DNA of 64,000 nucleotides from Thermomicrobiales bacterium (lineage in GTDB: Bacteria; Chloroflexota; Chloroflexia; Thermomicrobiales; UBA6265): contig JAUJOZ010000014.1 of assembly GCA_030447415.1 (NCBI GenBank), positions 23,597 through 87,596 on the forward strand, read 5' to 3'. A program made the position numbers and the translations under genes. The notes beneath the pieces are model-generated. The model ran no database searches, was not told the origin of the DNA, and saw nothing but the letters and a program-made list of their open reading frames with translations. Shown one piece after another: positions 16,041-26,932 of this stretch (position 1 is the first letter of the stretch; each line of letters starts with the position of its first letter).

Positions 16041-17570
16041 ATGACCGGCCCGGCACACGCATCGGCCGTTTCCCTGCGGCTCGGGACACGGGGGAGTGCG
16101 CTCGCGTTGGCCCAGACGGAAATCGTGGCCGACGCCCTCCGCGACCGGTATCCCGGGCTGATCATCGAACGGGTCGTCATCCGGACCGAGGGGGATGTCG
16201 ACAAGGTTTCTCCGTTGACCCAGATTGGCGGCCGGGGGGTCTTCACGTCGGCGTTGCAGGAGGCCGTGAGCCGACACGAGATCGATGCCGCCGTCCACTC
16301 TGCGAAGGATCTGCCGTCGGAGCAGCCGCTGGGGCTGGCCCTCGTCGCCTTTCTGGCGCGGGAAGATCCGCGCGACGTCTTGGCGTCGCGACATGGCCGG
16401 TCGCTGGCCGAGCTGCCGGCGCACCCAACGATCGGTACCTCTTCTCGCCGGCGCGCCGTCCAGATCCGCGCCCTGCGCCCCGACGCCACGATCGTCGAGC
16501 TGCGCGGCAACGTCGACACTCGGATGCGTAAGGCGCTGGAGACCGACGTGGACGGCATCGTTCTGGCCGCGGCCGGGGTGCGGCGGATGGGCTTTCAGGA
16601 TCGCGTCTGCGAGTACCTCCCGCTTGACCGGGCCGTGCCGTCGCCGGGGCAGGGGGCACTCGCCGTCGAAGCGCGGGCCGACGACACGGCGACCGTGCGG
16701 CTTCTCGCCGCGCTCGACGCGCCGGCGGTGTCGGCCGCGGTGCGGGTCGAGCGGGCCTTCCTGCGGGCGGTCGGCGGCGGCTGCACCACGCCGGTCGGTG
16801 CGTACGCTTCGCTCGAGGGTGATCGCCTACGGCTCCGCGCCATGCTCGCGAGCGAGGACGGGGCGCGAGTCGAGTGGGCCGATGAGCTGCTCGAAGCCGT
16901 GAACCCGGAGAAGCGAGCCGCGGAGCTGGCGGTGCGCCTGCTCGGCCGCATCCGCGCTGCCGGTGGGATCACCTTCGGCTATCACCCGGTGGCGGTCGTG
17001 CCTGAGGTTGACCAAGCCGGAACGGGCGGTGGCATCGTCGTTCCCGCGGCAGACGCCGGGCAGGTGCCCGGGACCAACGGGGTCGCTCACTTGTCGTCGC
17101 GCCCTTTGGCCGGCCTGACCGTCCTCGTTACCCGAGCGCAGGACCAGGCGAGCGAGCTGTCCGCCGCCCTGCGGCAGGCGGGTGCGGAGCCGCTCGCGCT
17201 GCCGACGCTTCGCATCACGGCCCCGACCGATCCGGCACCGCTCGATGCCGCGCTGCGAGAGATCGCCGCGCGGCGCTACGACTGGGTCGTCTTCACCAGT
17301 GCCAACGCGGTTGCGCGCGTCGTGGCGCGGGCCGGGGCGTTGAACCTCGACGAGGCCAGCTTCGCCGGGACCCAGGTCGCCGCCGTCGGGGCGGCGCCGG
17401 CGGCGACGCTGCGCGCGGCAGGCATCGCCGTGGACCAGGTTCCGGAGCGGTTCCGAGCCGAGGCGGTGGTGGGGGCACTGGCCGCCCGCGGCGTGGGCGG
17501 CCCGCGGGTGCGCTACCCGCGCGGGAACCACCCCCGCGACACGCTCCCCCATGGGCTCCGCGCCGTGGGT
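16041..17570 (+). CDS. hemC: HemC-HemD fusion (porphobilinogen deaminase / uroporphyrinogen-III synthase), 3' truncated
   Basis: The first 310 residues are porphobilinogen deaminase: LRLGTRGSALALAQ, the ARKDLPSE-type motif as HSAKDLPSEQP, GTSSRRRAVQI, and the cofactor cysteine in GGGCTTPVGAY. A linker of about 50 residues leads to a HemD domain (LAGLTVLVTRAQDQASELSAAL, VFTSANAV, RAEAVVGAL). Together they turn porphobilinogen into uroporphyrinogen III for haem or corrinoid synthesis. HemD homology stops after YPRGNHPRDTLPHGLRAVG, about 80-100 residues early. From about 17567 the sequence is the antisense of an FAD oxidoreductase. The frame stays open by chance to 17756. The break is a rearrangement or an assembly join. 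Confidence 0.88.
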
Positions 17571-17705
17571 GGAGAGCGTTGGGCTGGGAAAGCTCGCCTG
17601 ATCGATGAGCAGCACGCGGTGGCCGGCGTCGCCGAGCAGGGCGGCGAGGGTGGAGCCGGCGACCCGGGCGCCGATGACGAGCGCGTCGAAGGCGAGATCA
17701 GACAC
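17565..17705 (-). pseudogene. FAD-dependent oxidoreductase, N-terminal fragment
   Basis: A GTG start gives MSDLAFDALVIGARVAGSTL, an FAD-binding Rossmann segment with the G-x-G-x-x-G-like turn. It continues to LLIDQASFPSPTLSTH, typical of the geranylgeranyl-reductase/halogenase-like family. Homology stops after about 47 residues, exactly where the HemD fragment of the opposite strand ends. It lies 12 bp downstream of the dppC stop, so in the intact genome it probably belongs to that operon. Confidence 0.65.
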
Positions 17706-17717
17706 GGTGCGCGCCCC

Positions 17718-18665
17718 CTATCGCCGGCCCGACCGAGGATCGAGCGCGTCCTGTAACCCGTCGCCGAGCACGTTGAAGGCAAACACGGTGAGCGTGAGGG
17801 CGACGCCGGGGAAGGTGGTGTACCACCAGGCCTCGCGGAAGTAGGTACGGGCGGTCGTGATCATCGTGCCCCACTCGGGAGACGGGGCTGGGCGCCGAGC
17901 CCAATGAAGCTGAGCGAGCTGGTGGCGAGGATGGCGTAACCGACGTCGAGCGTGAGCTGGATGATGACGACCGAGATGGCGTTCGGCAGGATGTGCGCAC
18001 CAGCAAGCGCGCGCCGGATAGGCCGAGACTGCGGCCCGCGGTGACGAAGTCGCGCTCTTTGATCGAGAGGACCTGGGCGCGGACGAGTCGCGCGTACCAC
18101 GGCCAGAAGACGGTGGAGAGGGCGATCATCGTGTTCCGTAGGTCCTTACCGAGCGCGGCGGCGATGGCCACCGCGAGCACGAGGGCCGGGAACGCGAGGA
18201 AGAGGTCCGTGAAGCGCATCAGGATCTCGTCGACGAGACCGCCGAAGTACCCGGAGAGGGCGCCGACGAGGGTGCCAAAGACGACGGCGAAGCTGAGGAC
18301 GACGACGGCGACTTGGAGGCTGATCCGACTGCCGGCCATCACCCGGCTGAGGACATCGCGTCCCAGCTCGTCCGTGCCGAACGGGTGCGCACCCGAGGGC
18401 GCGAGCAGCTTGGAGCCGGTGATGTCCTGGGCGTTGATATCGTAGGGCGCCAGCGCCTCGCCGAACAGGGCCAGGAAGAAGAACCCCACCACGATGACGA
18501 CGCCGAGCAGGTTGAGCCGGTTGCCGATCAGGAAGCGTCGCAGGTTGCGCCGGAGCTGACCCTGTCCACCCCGGACGGCTGCCAGCCCTAGCGTGCGGTA
18601 GTGCTCCTCGGACGCCGTCTCGGGCGCCGTCAGCGGGCGGGGAGCGGCGGCTGCGCGGTGGTCAT
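17718..18665 (-). CDS. Dipeptide/oligopeptide ABC transporter permease (DppC family), frameshifted
   Basis: This inner-membrane permease has the DppC order. A short cytoplasmic N-terminus (ETASEEHYRTLG) precedes a first membrane helix (LLGVVIVVGFFFLALFG). GAHPFGTDELGRDVLSRVMAG is the usual exofacial signature, and the EAA-type loop reads ERDFVTAGRSLGLSGARLL. The frame breaks near 18620 (a missing C in cccgcccgctg), 18000 and 17885. The correct continuation, HILPNAISVVIIQLTLDVGY then GLGAQP and ITTARTYFREAWWYTTFPG, lies in other frames. These look like sequencing indels. It follows dppB by about 12 bp. Confidence 0.85.
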
Positions 18666-18676
18666 CGGCTCCGAGT

Positions 18677-19688
18677 TCACGAGAAGGAGATCCTGGGGTC
18701 GAGGAAGAGGTAGAGGATGTCGACCAGGAGGTTGACGACGACGAAGATGAAGGCGATGACCAGCGTCGTCGCCATGATCGCGTTGTAGTCGACGTGCTGA
18801 ATCGCGTCGACGGCGTAGCGGCCGATGCCGGGCCACGAGAAGACGATCTCGACCAGAAAGGCGCCGGAGAGGAGGAGCCCGACCTGCAGCCCGAGCGAGG
18901 TCGCGGTCGGCAGCAGCGCGTTCTTGAGGGCGTGGCCGACGACGACGCGCCGGTTGGCGAGGCCCTTCGCGCGGGCGGTGCGGACGTAATCCTGGTTTAG
19001 CACCTCCAGCATACCGCCGCGCACCATGCGGGTGACGACGGCAAGCGAGCCGTAGGCGAGGACGACGACCGGCATCGCCAGATGAGCGAGCGCCGTGCGG
19101 AGCACCGCCCACTCCCCGGTCAGCAGCGCGTCCACCGCGTAGAGGCCGGTGACGGTGCGCGGCGGGTCGACATCGAAGGGCAGACGCTCGCCGTCCGGCA
19201 GCCAGCTCAGCTTCGCGAAGAAGACGAACTGCGCCATGATCGCCAGCCAGAAGACCGGCAATGCCAGCCCCGTGATGGAGACGAAGCGAGCAGCGTGGTC
19301 GATCCACGAGTCGCGCCGGACGCCCGAGACGACGCCGAGCGGGATGCCGACCAGGGTGGACAGGATCATCGCGTAGAGTCCCAGCTCGATCGTTGCAGGG
19401 AGGTACTCCTTGAGGTCTTCCCTGACCGCACGCCGGGAGGCGAACGAGTCGCCGAAGTCGAGCCGCACCACGCCGCGAACATAGTCGAGATACTGCTGGA
19501 GCAGCGGGTCGTTGAGGCCGAGGTCCTCGCGCAGGCGATCGACACTAGCCTTGGAGGCGCGGGGGCCGGCGATGAGGCGAGCCGGGTCGCCGGGGATGAT
19601 GCGGGACAGGGCGAAGGTGATGACCGAGAGCCCCGAACAGCACCAGCACCAGGAAGAGCAGGCGCCGCACGATGAGCCGGACGATCAT
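18677..19688 (-). CDS. Dipeptide/oligopeptide ABC transporter permease (DppB family), frameshifted
   Basis: The reconstructed protein starts MIVRLIVRRLLFLVLVLFGLS, with a GGAGGGAG ribosome site. It continues TFALSRIIPGDPAR and GLNDPLLQQYLDY, then six membrane segments. The loop TARAKGLANRRVVVGHALKNALLP is the EAA motif that contacts the ATPases. An extra G in the run at about 19634 shifts the frame in the first membrane helix; the rest is open. With dppC and the substrate-binding protein at 23599-25332 it would import peptides. The ATPase genes are not in this window. Confidence 0.87.
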
Positions 19689-19966
19689 CGCTCCCTCCGC
19701 CTATCGAGCCCAGCCCGACGAGGTGAGGGGCGAAGCATAACGGAAGATCGCGCACACGTCTTCGCAATTGGCACCCGGGGCTCTGTGCCCGCCAACGCCG
19801 AGGGACATCGAGTCGCCATCGCCCTCTAACGGGTGACAAACGTCCAAAAACAACCGGTCGCCGGACCGCGCGACGGCGGCGAGACTCCGGGCAGGGCGGA
19901 CCACCAGGCGCCCAGTCCCTCCCCGCCGGTGGCGCGTCGTCGGTGGTCTGCGGAGACCAGCCCCCG

Positions 19967-21240
19967 TTACGCCGCGACGTCGCACCACTCCAGCAGGAAC
20001 CCGCCGAGGACCTTGGCCGTCGGGACGAGGGAGGTGAGATCAAGCCACTCGTCGGCGGCGTGCCGTTGGCGCCCGTCGCCCCGTAGCAGCCGGCTGGGAT
20101 CCCCGCGAAGTTGTAGTAGCGCATGTCGTTGATCGAGGTGCCGACCACCAACGGCAATGCTTCGCCGGTGACCCGTCGGTGCCACTCCCCGAGGAGTCGC
20201 ACCGACGGCTCGTCGGCCGAGACGACCGAGCCTTCGCTGCCGAAGCCGTCGTAGGTGACAACCGGCGGATGCTCGCGCAGCCAGGGGTCGGCGTTCGCGG
20301 CCCGCTGCACCGTCTCCTCGATTCGCGCCCTGGTGTCCGCCACGGTCTGACCGGGGTAGAAGCTAAGGCGGCAGTGAAGCTCGCACGCGCCGGGGACGGT
20401 GCTCGGCCAGTCGCCGCCATGGATCGTCCCGATGTTGAGGTTGATCGGGTGCTCCATCCCTTCCCAAACCGGGTGGACCGCGACATTCAACTCCCGGTCC
20501 AGTTCCTCCAGCGCCTGGATGATCGGCACCGTCTTGGAGATGGCGTTGACCCCCTCCCAGGCGCGCATCGCGTGCCAGGCCTTCCCTCGACCCGCACCCG
20601 GAACCAGAGGACGCCCAGGTGCGCCATCGTGAAGCGCATCCCCTCCGGCTCGGTGACGATCGCGGCGTCGGCCCGGTGGCGCCGGCTGGCCGCCAGGGCG
20701 CCGTTGCCGGTGCACTCCTCCTCGATGACGCTGTGGACGATGAGGTCACCCGCTAGCTCGATCCCGGCGTCCCGCAGCAGGCGCGGCAGCATCAAGTTCA
20801 GGGCGATGCCGCTCTTCATGTCCATCGCACCCCGCCCGTACATCCGGTCGTCGACCACCTCCGCCGCCCACGGGTCGTGCGTCCAGGCCGCCACCGGCTC
20901 CGGACTGACGACGTCAATGTGCCCGTTCAAGATGAGCGAGCGACCGCCCCCGCGCCGGGACGGACACCCGCCACGTTTGGCCGGCCGGGGAATGGCACCC
21001 CACTTTCCCCGCGTTCGGGAGCCGCTTGACGTCCTCATCGAGATCCCAGACCTCCGTCTCGAGCCCGGAGGCGCGGAGGTGCTCGGCGACGTAGGACTGC
21101 GCCGCCGCCTCCTGGCCGAGCAGGCTCGGCCGGCGCACCAGCTCGGCGACGGTGTGGATTAGTTCCTCCCGCCGCCCTTCGATCTCGGTCCAAAGCCGCT
21201 CCGTGGCTGCATCGAGGTCGGGCTGCGCGGGTCGAGCCAT
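19967..21240 (-). CDS. M20-family metallopeptidase (ArgE/DapE type), frameshifted
   Basis: This cytoplasmic zinc hydrolase removes acyl groups from amino acids or small peptides. The start [17 protein letters not shown] is followed by the metal-binding motifs [14 protein letters not shown] (His-x-Asp), [11 protein letters not shown] (Asp ligand) and [12 protein letters not shown] (catalytic Glu-Glu). The dimerisation-domain motif [13 protein letters not shown] and the final HAADEW segment carrying the last His are also present. Shifts occur near 20985, 20592 and 20058, each with clear homology on both sides. It is the first gene of a leftward cluster with dppB and dppC, consistent with peptide uptake and breakdown. 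19689-19966 holds no gene. Confidence 0.83.
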
Positions 21241-21563
21241 CGGGGAACTCCTCCACAGAAGGTCGGGACGCTGGCCCGCCGCCCCTTGCGGTCGGCCAAT
21301 CCGCCCAGCATCATGCTCGCCGCCCACGCCGGCGTCAACGGGTGGTTGACATCGGCTCACGGGCGCTCGTGGCTGGCGGCATCGTGGTGGAGTGAGGCCG
21401 CTTGCCGCGCCGTCGTTGTGACCCCGATGCCCCGACGCCGGGCACCGTTGTCGCGACCGGCGTTGCTCGAGGCGTCGTGCGGTCCCGGGCACGGGGCGCG
21501 GCGAGCAGCACCACTCCTGCGGTTGCGACCCGCCTTGCCCCATCTTCGAGAGGAGGCAACCTT
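21241..21563. other. Intergenic region between divergent peptidase genes
   Basis: This 323-bp gap separates the leftward M20 and rightward M24 peptidase genes, so it must hold both promoters. I see no convincing -35/-10 pair or palindrome. The open frames crossing it are Arg/Pro-rich shadows. Confidence 0.4.
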
Positions 21564-22926
21564 TTGGACATCGAGCTCCGCCGCGTCCCGCTGCCCCATT
21601 TCGACGCCGCGACCGAAGCCCCCGCATCGCGACCACGGAATACGAGGTCCGGGCGGAGGCACTCTACGCCGCGGCGGGGATGGACTGGGTCGTCATTTAC
21701 GGCGACCGGGAGCATTCCGCGAACCTCCTCTTCCTGGCCGGCTTCGACCCACGGTTCGAGGAGGCCCTGCTCCTCCTCGGTCCCGGCGACCGTCGCGTGT
21801 TGGTCGTCGGCAACGAGGGCCTCGGGTACGCCGAGCTGGCCGGCCTCCCAGTCGACGTCGCGCTGGCGCAGTCGCTGAGCCTGATGGGCCAGCCGCGTGA
21901 CCGCTCCCCGCGGCTCCAGGACGCGCTCCGTGCCGCGGGGATCGGTGCCGGGGCGCGGGTCGGCGTGGTTGGTTGGAAGTACCTGGAGCCGGCCGAAACC
22001 GACCAGCCGGTCGTGCCGGCCTTCGTCCCCGCATTCCTGGTTGACGTCCTGCGTCGCCTGACCGGTGGTGACCCTGTCGACGTCACGGCCGAGCTGATGC
22101 ATCCAGCGCGCGGCCTGCGCGCTCGCAACTCCGCCGCCCAGATCGCCGTCTTCGAATGGGGCGCAGTCCGCGCCTCCTCCGCCGTGCTGCGAGTCGTGCG
22201 GGGTACCGAGCCCGGGATGACCGAACACGAGGCGGCAGGGCTGATGGGTTACCAGGGGGAGCCGGCGTCGATGCACCCCATCGTCGCCTCCGGTGCCCGC
22301 GGGGAGGCGATCAACGGGCTGCGCAGCCTCCGCGCGCCGGATCGGGCGCGGCGATGGGGCGTCGGTGGGGATAGGCTACTGGGGTTCCCTCGCGTGCCGG
22401 GCCGGCCTCGTCACCGACGCCCCCGACGAGAGGTTCCTGACAGCGTACGTCCGGCCTTACTACGCCGCCATCGCGACGTGGTACGCGACGATGGGGATCG
22501 GCGTCGCCGGCGGCCGAGTCCACGACGCGGTGACCGACGCCCTCGCGGATGCCGGTGCGACCTTTCGTCCGTTGCTCAACCCCGGCCACCTGGTCTCCTA
22601 TGAGGAGTGGATGCACTCGCCGATCCGGCCAGGGAGCGATGAACCGCTGGCGTCCGGCATGGTCTTCCAGTGTGACATCATCCCGACGCCGCTCCCTGCC
22701 GGCACCGCGCTCAACTGCGAAGACACGGTGGCGCTCGCCGACGAGGCGCTACGGGCCGAGCTGGCCCGCGAGCACCCGGACCTCTGGGGAGGATCGAGGC
22801 CCGCCGCGTTTTCATGCGGAGGCGTTGGGCCTCCGACTCGCGCCGGACGTCCTTCCCCTGTCCGTGGCGAACGCCTACCTGCCGCCGTTCTGGTTGGACG
22901 ACGAGCTGGTCTGCGTGGTGGGGTAG
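21564..22926 (+). CDS. M24-family peptidase (Xaa-Pro dipeptidase-like), frameshifted
   Basis: A TTG start is chosen because AGGAGG lies 8 bases upstream and gives LDIELRRVPLPHFD. The N-terminal creatinase-like domain runs through MDWVVIYGDREHSANLLFLAGFDPRFEEALLLL. The catalytic half has HPIVASGARGE and GYWGSLACRAG. Several expected metal ligands are weak or absent (FHPLL-type His as FRPLLNPGHLVSYEEW, and FQCDIIPTP). It may be one of the M24 proteins that have lost hydrolase activity. Shifts lie near 21640, 22360 and 22800. It converges with the MOSC gene, stop to stop 8 bp apart. Confidence 0.75.
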
Positions 22927-22940
22927 CGAGCCAGCTACCC
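22921..22940. terminator. Hairpin spanning two convergent stop codons
   Basis: gggtagc and gctaccc form a 7-bp stem with a 6-base loop. The TAG stop of the M24 gene and the TAG stop of the MOSC gene lie in opposite arms. It could act as a short two-way terminator, although no T tract follows. Confidence 0.4.
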
Positions 22941-23518
22941 GATCCAGACCCGATCGCCCACCTGGATCTGGGCCGGCGCGCCGCGGTAAGAGGCGTAGTA
23001 GCCACGCATGCCGTCGTTGAGGAAGGCGAGCGCGTCGGCCACGGTGCGGTCCGGGCGGGCGTCCTCCGGGAAGCGCAGGCTGAAGCGGGCGAACTCGACG
23101 CAGGGGTAGCCACCGTCACGTCGCCAAGACGTACCCGCTCCCCGTCGGCCGTCTCGATCAGAAGGCCGGCGGCCAAGTCGTGCTCGCCGTACAACTGATC
23201 GGTCCCGATCAGGATGTTCTCGGCGGCGAGACCGTCCACGAGGTGCGCGCCGAAGCGATCGCGCATCGCCTCGTAATGGGCCGTGAAGCAGAGGGACACG
23301 CCGTTGTCGCCGCGGTGCTTGGAGGCGGGATGGCTCGGGTGGTGGACGTCGTCGAGCCGCTCGCCCTGCTCGGACCAGCCGACGACGCCCCCGTCCTCCA
23401 GCGTCAGCCTGGGCACCGCGCAGAGTGGCGCGGGGTCGTACCGCCGGCGCGGCGCCTGACCGACCTTCAGGCTCGACCGCTGGACCTGAAGCCGCAGTAT
23501 CTGACCGATCGGCTGCAC
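22935..23518 (-). CDS. MOSC-domain protein, frameshifted
   Basis: A GTG start (MQPIGQILRLQVQRSSLKVG) is preceded by AAGGA. The approximately 195-residue product has the MOSC pattern of small enzymes and molybdenum-cofactor sulfurase tails. It shows an early LTLEDGGVVG, then LAAENILIGTDQL, LIETADGERVRLGDVTVA and a cysteine (CVEFARFSL, after a shift near 23110). It ends YRGAPAQIQVGDRVWIG. MOSC domains carry sulfur or bind molybdenum cofactor; the substrate is unknown. The conserved N-x-I-x-x-G is present as ENILIGTD. Confidence 0.65.
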
Positions 23519-23598
23519 GCGACGTTCCTTCGGCTGCCGGAAGGGGCGGGATAGCGGCGCCCCGGCCCTCGCCGCGGCGCCGCCCTCCGCGGGGCGCC

Positions 23599-25332
23599 TT
23601 ACGTGGCGCCCCGGGACATCTTGTAGAACGGGTAGGAGCCGAGGTAGAGCGGGTTGCTGTAGTAGCCCTGAATGTCCTTGGCCAGGATGGTGTAGTACTT
23701 GATCTGGCCGTAGTAGATGCAGGGCGGGTCCTGCTCCGTCAGGATGTTCTGCGCTTCCTTCATCAGCTCGACGAGGCGGTTCTCGTCGGTGTAGGTCTCC
23801 GCCTCGGCCATGATCTCCTCGAAGCGCTGGTTGACCCAGTAGCCGCCGTTGCTGCCGCCGCCGCCCGTCGCCGACTCCAGAAAGTTCGGCGCGAACTGGT
23901 TCCACGGGTCGTTGTAGTCGGGCCACCAGCTCCAGCCACCGACGAAGTGCGGGCGGTCCTCCGCCGGCGAGTCGCCGTAGACCAGATCGCCCTGGGCAGT
24001 GCGGTCCACCTCCAGCAGCTCGAGGTCGAAGCCCATCTGCTGAACGTTGGCCTGGAAGAGCTGAGAGATCGTCCGTTCGACCTCATCGCCGGCGTCGAAC
24101 AGATACTCGAAGGTGTCGCCTTCCTTGAAGCCGCCCTGGAGGATCAGCTCCTTCGCCTTGGCGAGGTCTGTCTCGTAGAGGAAGACGTTCGGGTCATAGC
24201 CGCGCACCGTATCCGGCAGCGGACCCGAGCGCTTGAGCAGCCCCTTGTAGGCGCCCTCGATTACCTGATCGTACGGGAAGGCGTAGGAGAACCCCTTGCG
24301 CACCTCGACCGTCTTGAGCCGCGGCACGTTCATGATCATCCAGACGACGGCGGTCGTGTCGTACTCCAGCACCTGCAGATCCGGGTTGGTGCGCAGAGCC
24401 GCCACGTCGTCCGGGGTCAGGTTGAAGGTCGCCGCGTCGGCGTCGCCGTTCTCCAGCAGCTGACGCCGCGTGCCGTTCTCCGGCACGACCCGGATCACGA
24501 TCTGGTCGAAGTGGTTGCCCTCCCAGCCGCCGTGGTACTCCTCAAACCGCGTCAGCACCAGGCGCTGGTTGCGCTCGTGCTTCTCGACGACGTACGGCCC
24601 GGAGCCGGTCCCCGGGTTTTCGGTGTTTTCCTGCAGCCATTGGTGGGCGAACTCGTCCCCCTCGCTCTTGTTCTCGTCGAGCACCCGCTGGTTGACGACG
24701 AACGGGCCGTACTCGGACGCCATCGCCGGGAGGAAGAGCGGCTGCGGCCGGCCGAGATCGAACTGGATGGTGGCAGGGTCGACGACCACCATCTGCTCAG
24801 GGTTCTCGACGAAGCGGCTGATCACGTTGACCGGCCCGGCACCCTGCTCCAGGAACCGGGTGAAGGACGCCTTGACCGCCTCGGCATCGCAGGGAGAGCC
24901 ATCGTGGAAGACGGCGTTCGGGGCGAGATTGAACGTGTAGGAGGAGCCATCCTCGTTCGCCGACCATTCCTGGGCCAGCATCGGCTCGTACTGGTCGGTG
25001 CTGTCCCCCTTCAGCTGGATCAACATCTCGTAGGTCGCCAGGAAGAGCATCGACGCCTGGTTGTCGTACGAGTAGTGAGGATCGAAGTCCTGCGTCTCGC
25101 CCGCGACGATGACCGTGAACGTGCCACCCCCCCCGTCCTGCGGCCGCGGCAGCCGCGACCGGGCGCCGGCGACCGGCGCGGCGCGGGCCGTCGCCGGGGC
25201 GGCGGTCATCAGTGCGCCAATGACCGGGCTGGCGAGGCCGAGCCGCAGGCCGAGCGAGAGGGCCTGGCGGCGGGTGAATCGTCCGGCCCTGGCGTCGGCG
25301 AAGAGTCGGGCGATGTGCGCGTCCTCGTTCAT
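23599..25332 (-). CDS. Peptide ABC transporter substrate-binding protein (SBP family 5)
   Basis: The ATG at 25332 follows GGAGG and gives a 577-residue Tat-exported protein. RRQALSLGLRLG is the twin-arginine signal, followed by an Ala-rich cleavage region. The mature protein shows the family-5 pattern: TFTVIVAGETQDFDPHYSYDNQA at the start, then YEMLIQLKGD, YTFNLAPNAVFHDGSPCDAEAVKASF, GTGSGPYVVEKHE and YNDPWNQFAPNF. It binds peptides or similar solutes outside the membrane and hands them to DppBC permeases like those at 17.7-19.7 kb. The frame is intact. Upstream (25333-25612) holds no gene. Confidence 0.92.
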   Translation of the reverse strand: MNEDAHIARLFADARAGRFTRRQALSLGLRLGLASPVIGALMTAAPATARAAPVAGARSRLPRPQDGGGGTFTVIVAGETQDFDPHYSYDNQASMLFLATYEMLIQLKGDSTDQYEPMLAQEWSANEDGSSYTFNLAPNAVFHDGSPCDAEAVKASFTRFLEQGAGPVNVISRFVENPEQMVVVDPATIQFDLGRPQPLFLPAMASEYGPFVVNQRVLDENKSEGDEFAHQWLQENTENPGTGSGPYVVEKHERNQRLVLTRFEEYHGGWEGNHFDQIVIRVVPENGTRRQLLENGDADAATFNLTPDDVAALRTNPDLQVLEYDTTAVVWMIMNVPRLKTVEVRKGFSYAFPYDQVIEGAYKGLLKRSGPLPDTVRGYDPNVFLYETDLAKAKELILQGGFKEGDTFEYLFDAGDEVERTISQLFQANVQQMGFDLELLEVDRTAQGDLVYGDSPAEDRPHFVGGWSWWPDYNDPWNQFAPNFLESATGGGGSNGGYWVNQRFEEIMAEAETYTDENRLVELMKEAQNILTEQDPPCIYYGQIKYYTILAKDIQGYYSNPLYLGSYPFYKMSRGAT

Positions 25333-25612
25333 GCGTCCTCCCGTGTGTGCGGCAACATTGCCGTCATGCCCACCGAGCCCCGTCGTTGGGCGCGTGGCGG
25401 AACCAGGTGAGGAAACGTCGGGCAACTATACGGGCGTCCCGGTGTGCGGGCAAGCAGCGCCGATACGCCCTGGTCCGCACCGGAGCGGCCCGCCGCTCCG
25501 ACCCCCGCTGCCAAGGATGGGAGGGGGGAGGACGTCGACCCCAGACCTGGAATCAGTGAGTCGCTCGCGTGTTGAGTCCGATGCGCTGGTGTGGTCACGG
25601 ACGGCGCAAGAG

Positions 25613-26932
25613 TCACGCACGTCCGGGGGGAGCCGAGGCTTGGGCGATGTCGGGTCGACCCCCGCCCGCGCCGCGAGGCAGCGTCTCCGGGGCGAGGCGA
25701 GCGAAGGCGAAGGCACTCCCGGCCAGGAGCGCCGCGGTCGCGGCGAGCGCCGCCTCCGGCGAGAGGAGATCGGCGACGAGGCCGAGCAGGAGTGGACCGG
25801 CGACGTACCCGGAGTCGGCGATCATGCGATAGGTACCGAGGGCGGCGGCCGTCATCCCGGGCGGCGCAACGTCGGCGGCATAGGCGGCGGGGGCGGCGCT
25901 GCTGATGCCGGAAGCGACGCTCCACAGGATGCAAGCGACGAGAAACCATCCAAACCCCGGCACGACGGCGAAGAAGAGCATGGCCGAGCCGGTCAGCAGC
26001 GTGGCCGGGACGATGACCGCCTTGCGCCCGAAGCGGTCCACCAGGACGCCGGACGGGTACGCGAGGAGAAGGCCGACGACGCTGATCATCGCCAGCCCGA
26101 GCCCGATCCGATCCGGGCCGAGCCCCAGCTCGGTCTCGGCGTGGAGCGGGATGACGTTGAAGAGGGCGCCGGTGCGGGCGAAGAAGGCGCCGAAGCTGAC
26201 CGCGCTGATCAGCAGGAACCCGGGCGTCGCCCGTAGGAGCCGCAGTTGGGCGGCGAGCGACGGCAGCGGCGCCGGAGCGGTGCGTGTCTCCTCGCTGTCC
26301 ACACCCCGCTGACCGTCGCGTAGGTCGCGTGTCTCGGGGACGCGCCGCCAGGCGAGGATCGCCACGATCCCGGCGAGGATCGCGTTGACGACGAACGGTG
26401 CCCGGAGCCCGAGGTGGGCGGCCACCAGTCCGCCGGGCAGCGGCCCGGCGCCGACGGCGAAGAGGAACACTCCCTGGTAGACCGACATGACTCGGCCGCG
26501 GTTGGCTGGGCCGGTGATGTCGGCCAGCACCACCTGGCCGCCGGTGAGGACCATCGCGGCGCCGGCACCATTGACGAAGCGGGCGGCGAGAAAGATCGGG
26601 TAGGTGGGCGCCACCGCGCAGAGCGCGCTGCCGAGCGTCGTCACGAGGCCGCCGAGGGCGAGCGTCCAGCGCCGGCCGCGGCGATCGGCGAGACGTCCCG
26701 CCGGCACGTTGACGAGAAAGCGGGCCAGACCATAGACGGCGATAGTCAACCCGACCGCCGTCTGCGAGACGCCAAAGTCGCGGGCGTAGAGCGGGACGAC
26801 GGGGACGATCGAGCCGAACCCGAGCTGGTTGACCGCGATCAGCAGGCAGATCCAGGCGAGAATGCGGCCCCGCTCGCCGGTGAGGGGAAGTGTTGGGCGT
26901 CGGAGGTTGAACAGGCGGCGCACGGGCGGCAT
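25613..26932 (-). CDS. Major facilitator superfamily transporter
   Basis: The product is about 439 residues with twelve predicted membrane segments. The start MPPVRRLFNLRRPTLPLTGE is chosen because hydrophobic sequence begins soon after; a longer frame reaches 27028. The MFS loop motif between helices 2 and 3 reads VPAGRLADRRGRRWTLALGG, and the corresponding second-half loop reads YPSGVLVDRFGRKAVIVPA. A motif-C-like GAGPLPGGLVAAHLG supports a drug-efflux type antiporter, but the substrate is not predictable. The frame is intact and the gene is divergent from the TPR lipoprotein. Confidence 0.88.
   Translation of the reverse strand: MPPVRRLFNLRRPTLPLTGERGRILAWICLLIAVNQLGFGSIVPVVPLYARDFGVSQTAVGLTIAVYGLARFLVNVPAGRLADRRGRRWTLALGGLVTTLGSALCAVAPTYPIFLAARFVNGAGAAMVLTGGQVVLADITGPANRGRVMSVYQGVFLFAVGAGPLPGGLVAAHLGLRAPFVVNAILAGIVAILAWRRVPETRDLRDGQRGVDSEETRTAPAPLPSLAAQLRLLRATPGFLLISAVSFGAFFARTGALFNVIPLHAETELGLGPDRIGLGLAMISVVGLLLAYPSGVLVDRFGRKAVIVPATLLTGSAMLFFAVVPGFGWFLVACILWSVASGISSAAPAAYAADVAPPGMTAAALGTYRMIADSGYVAGPLLLGLVADLLSPEAALAATAALLAGSAFAFARLAPETLPRGAGGGRPDIAQASAPPGRA

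Noticed and set aside
23425-25410. 661-residue plus-strand frame
   Set aside because: Antisense shadow of the peptide-binding protein, produced by high-GC codon bias; no motifs.
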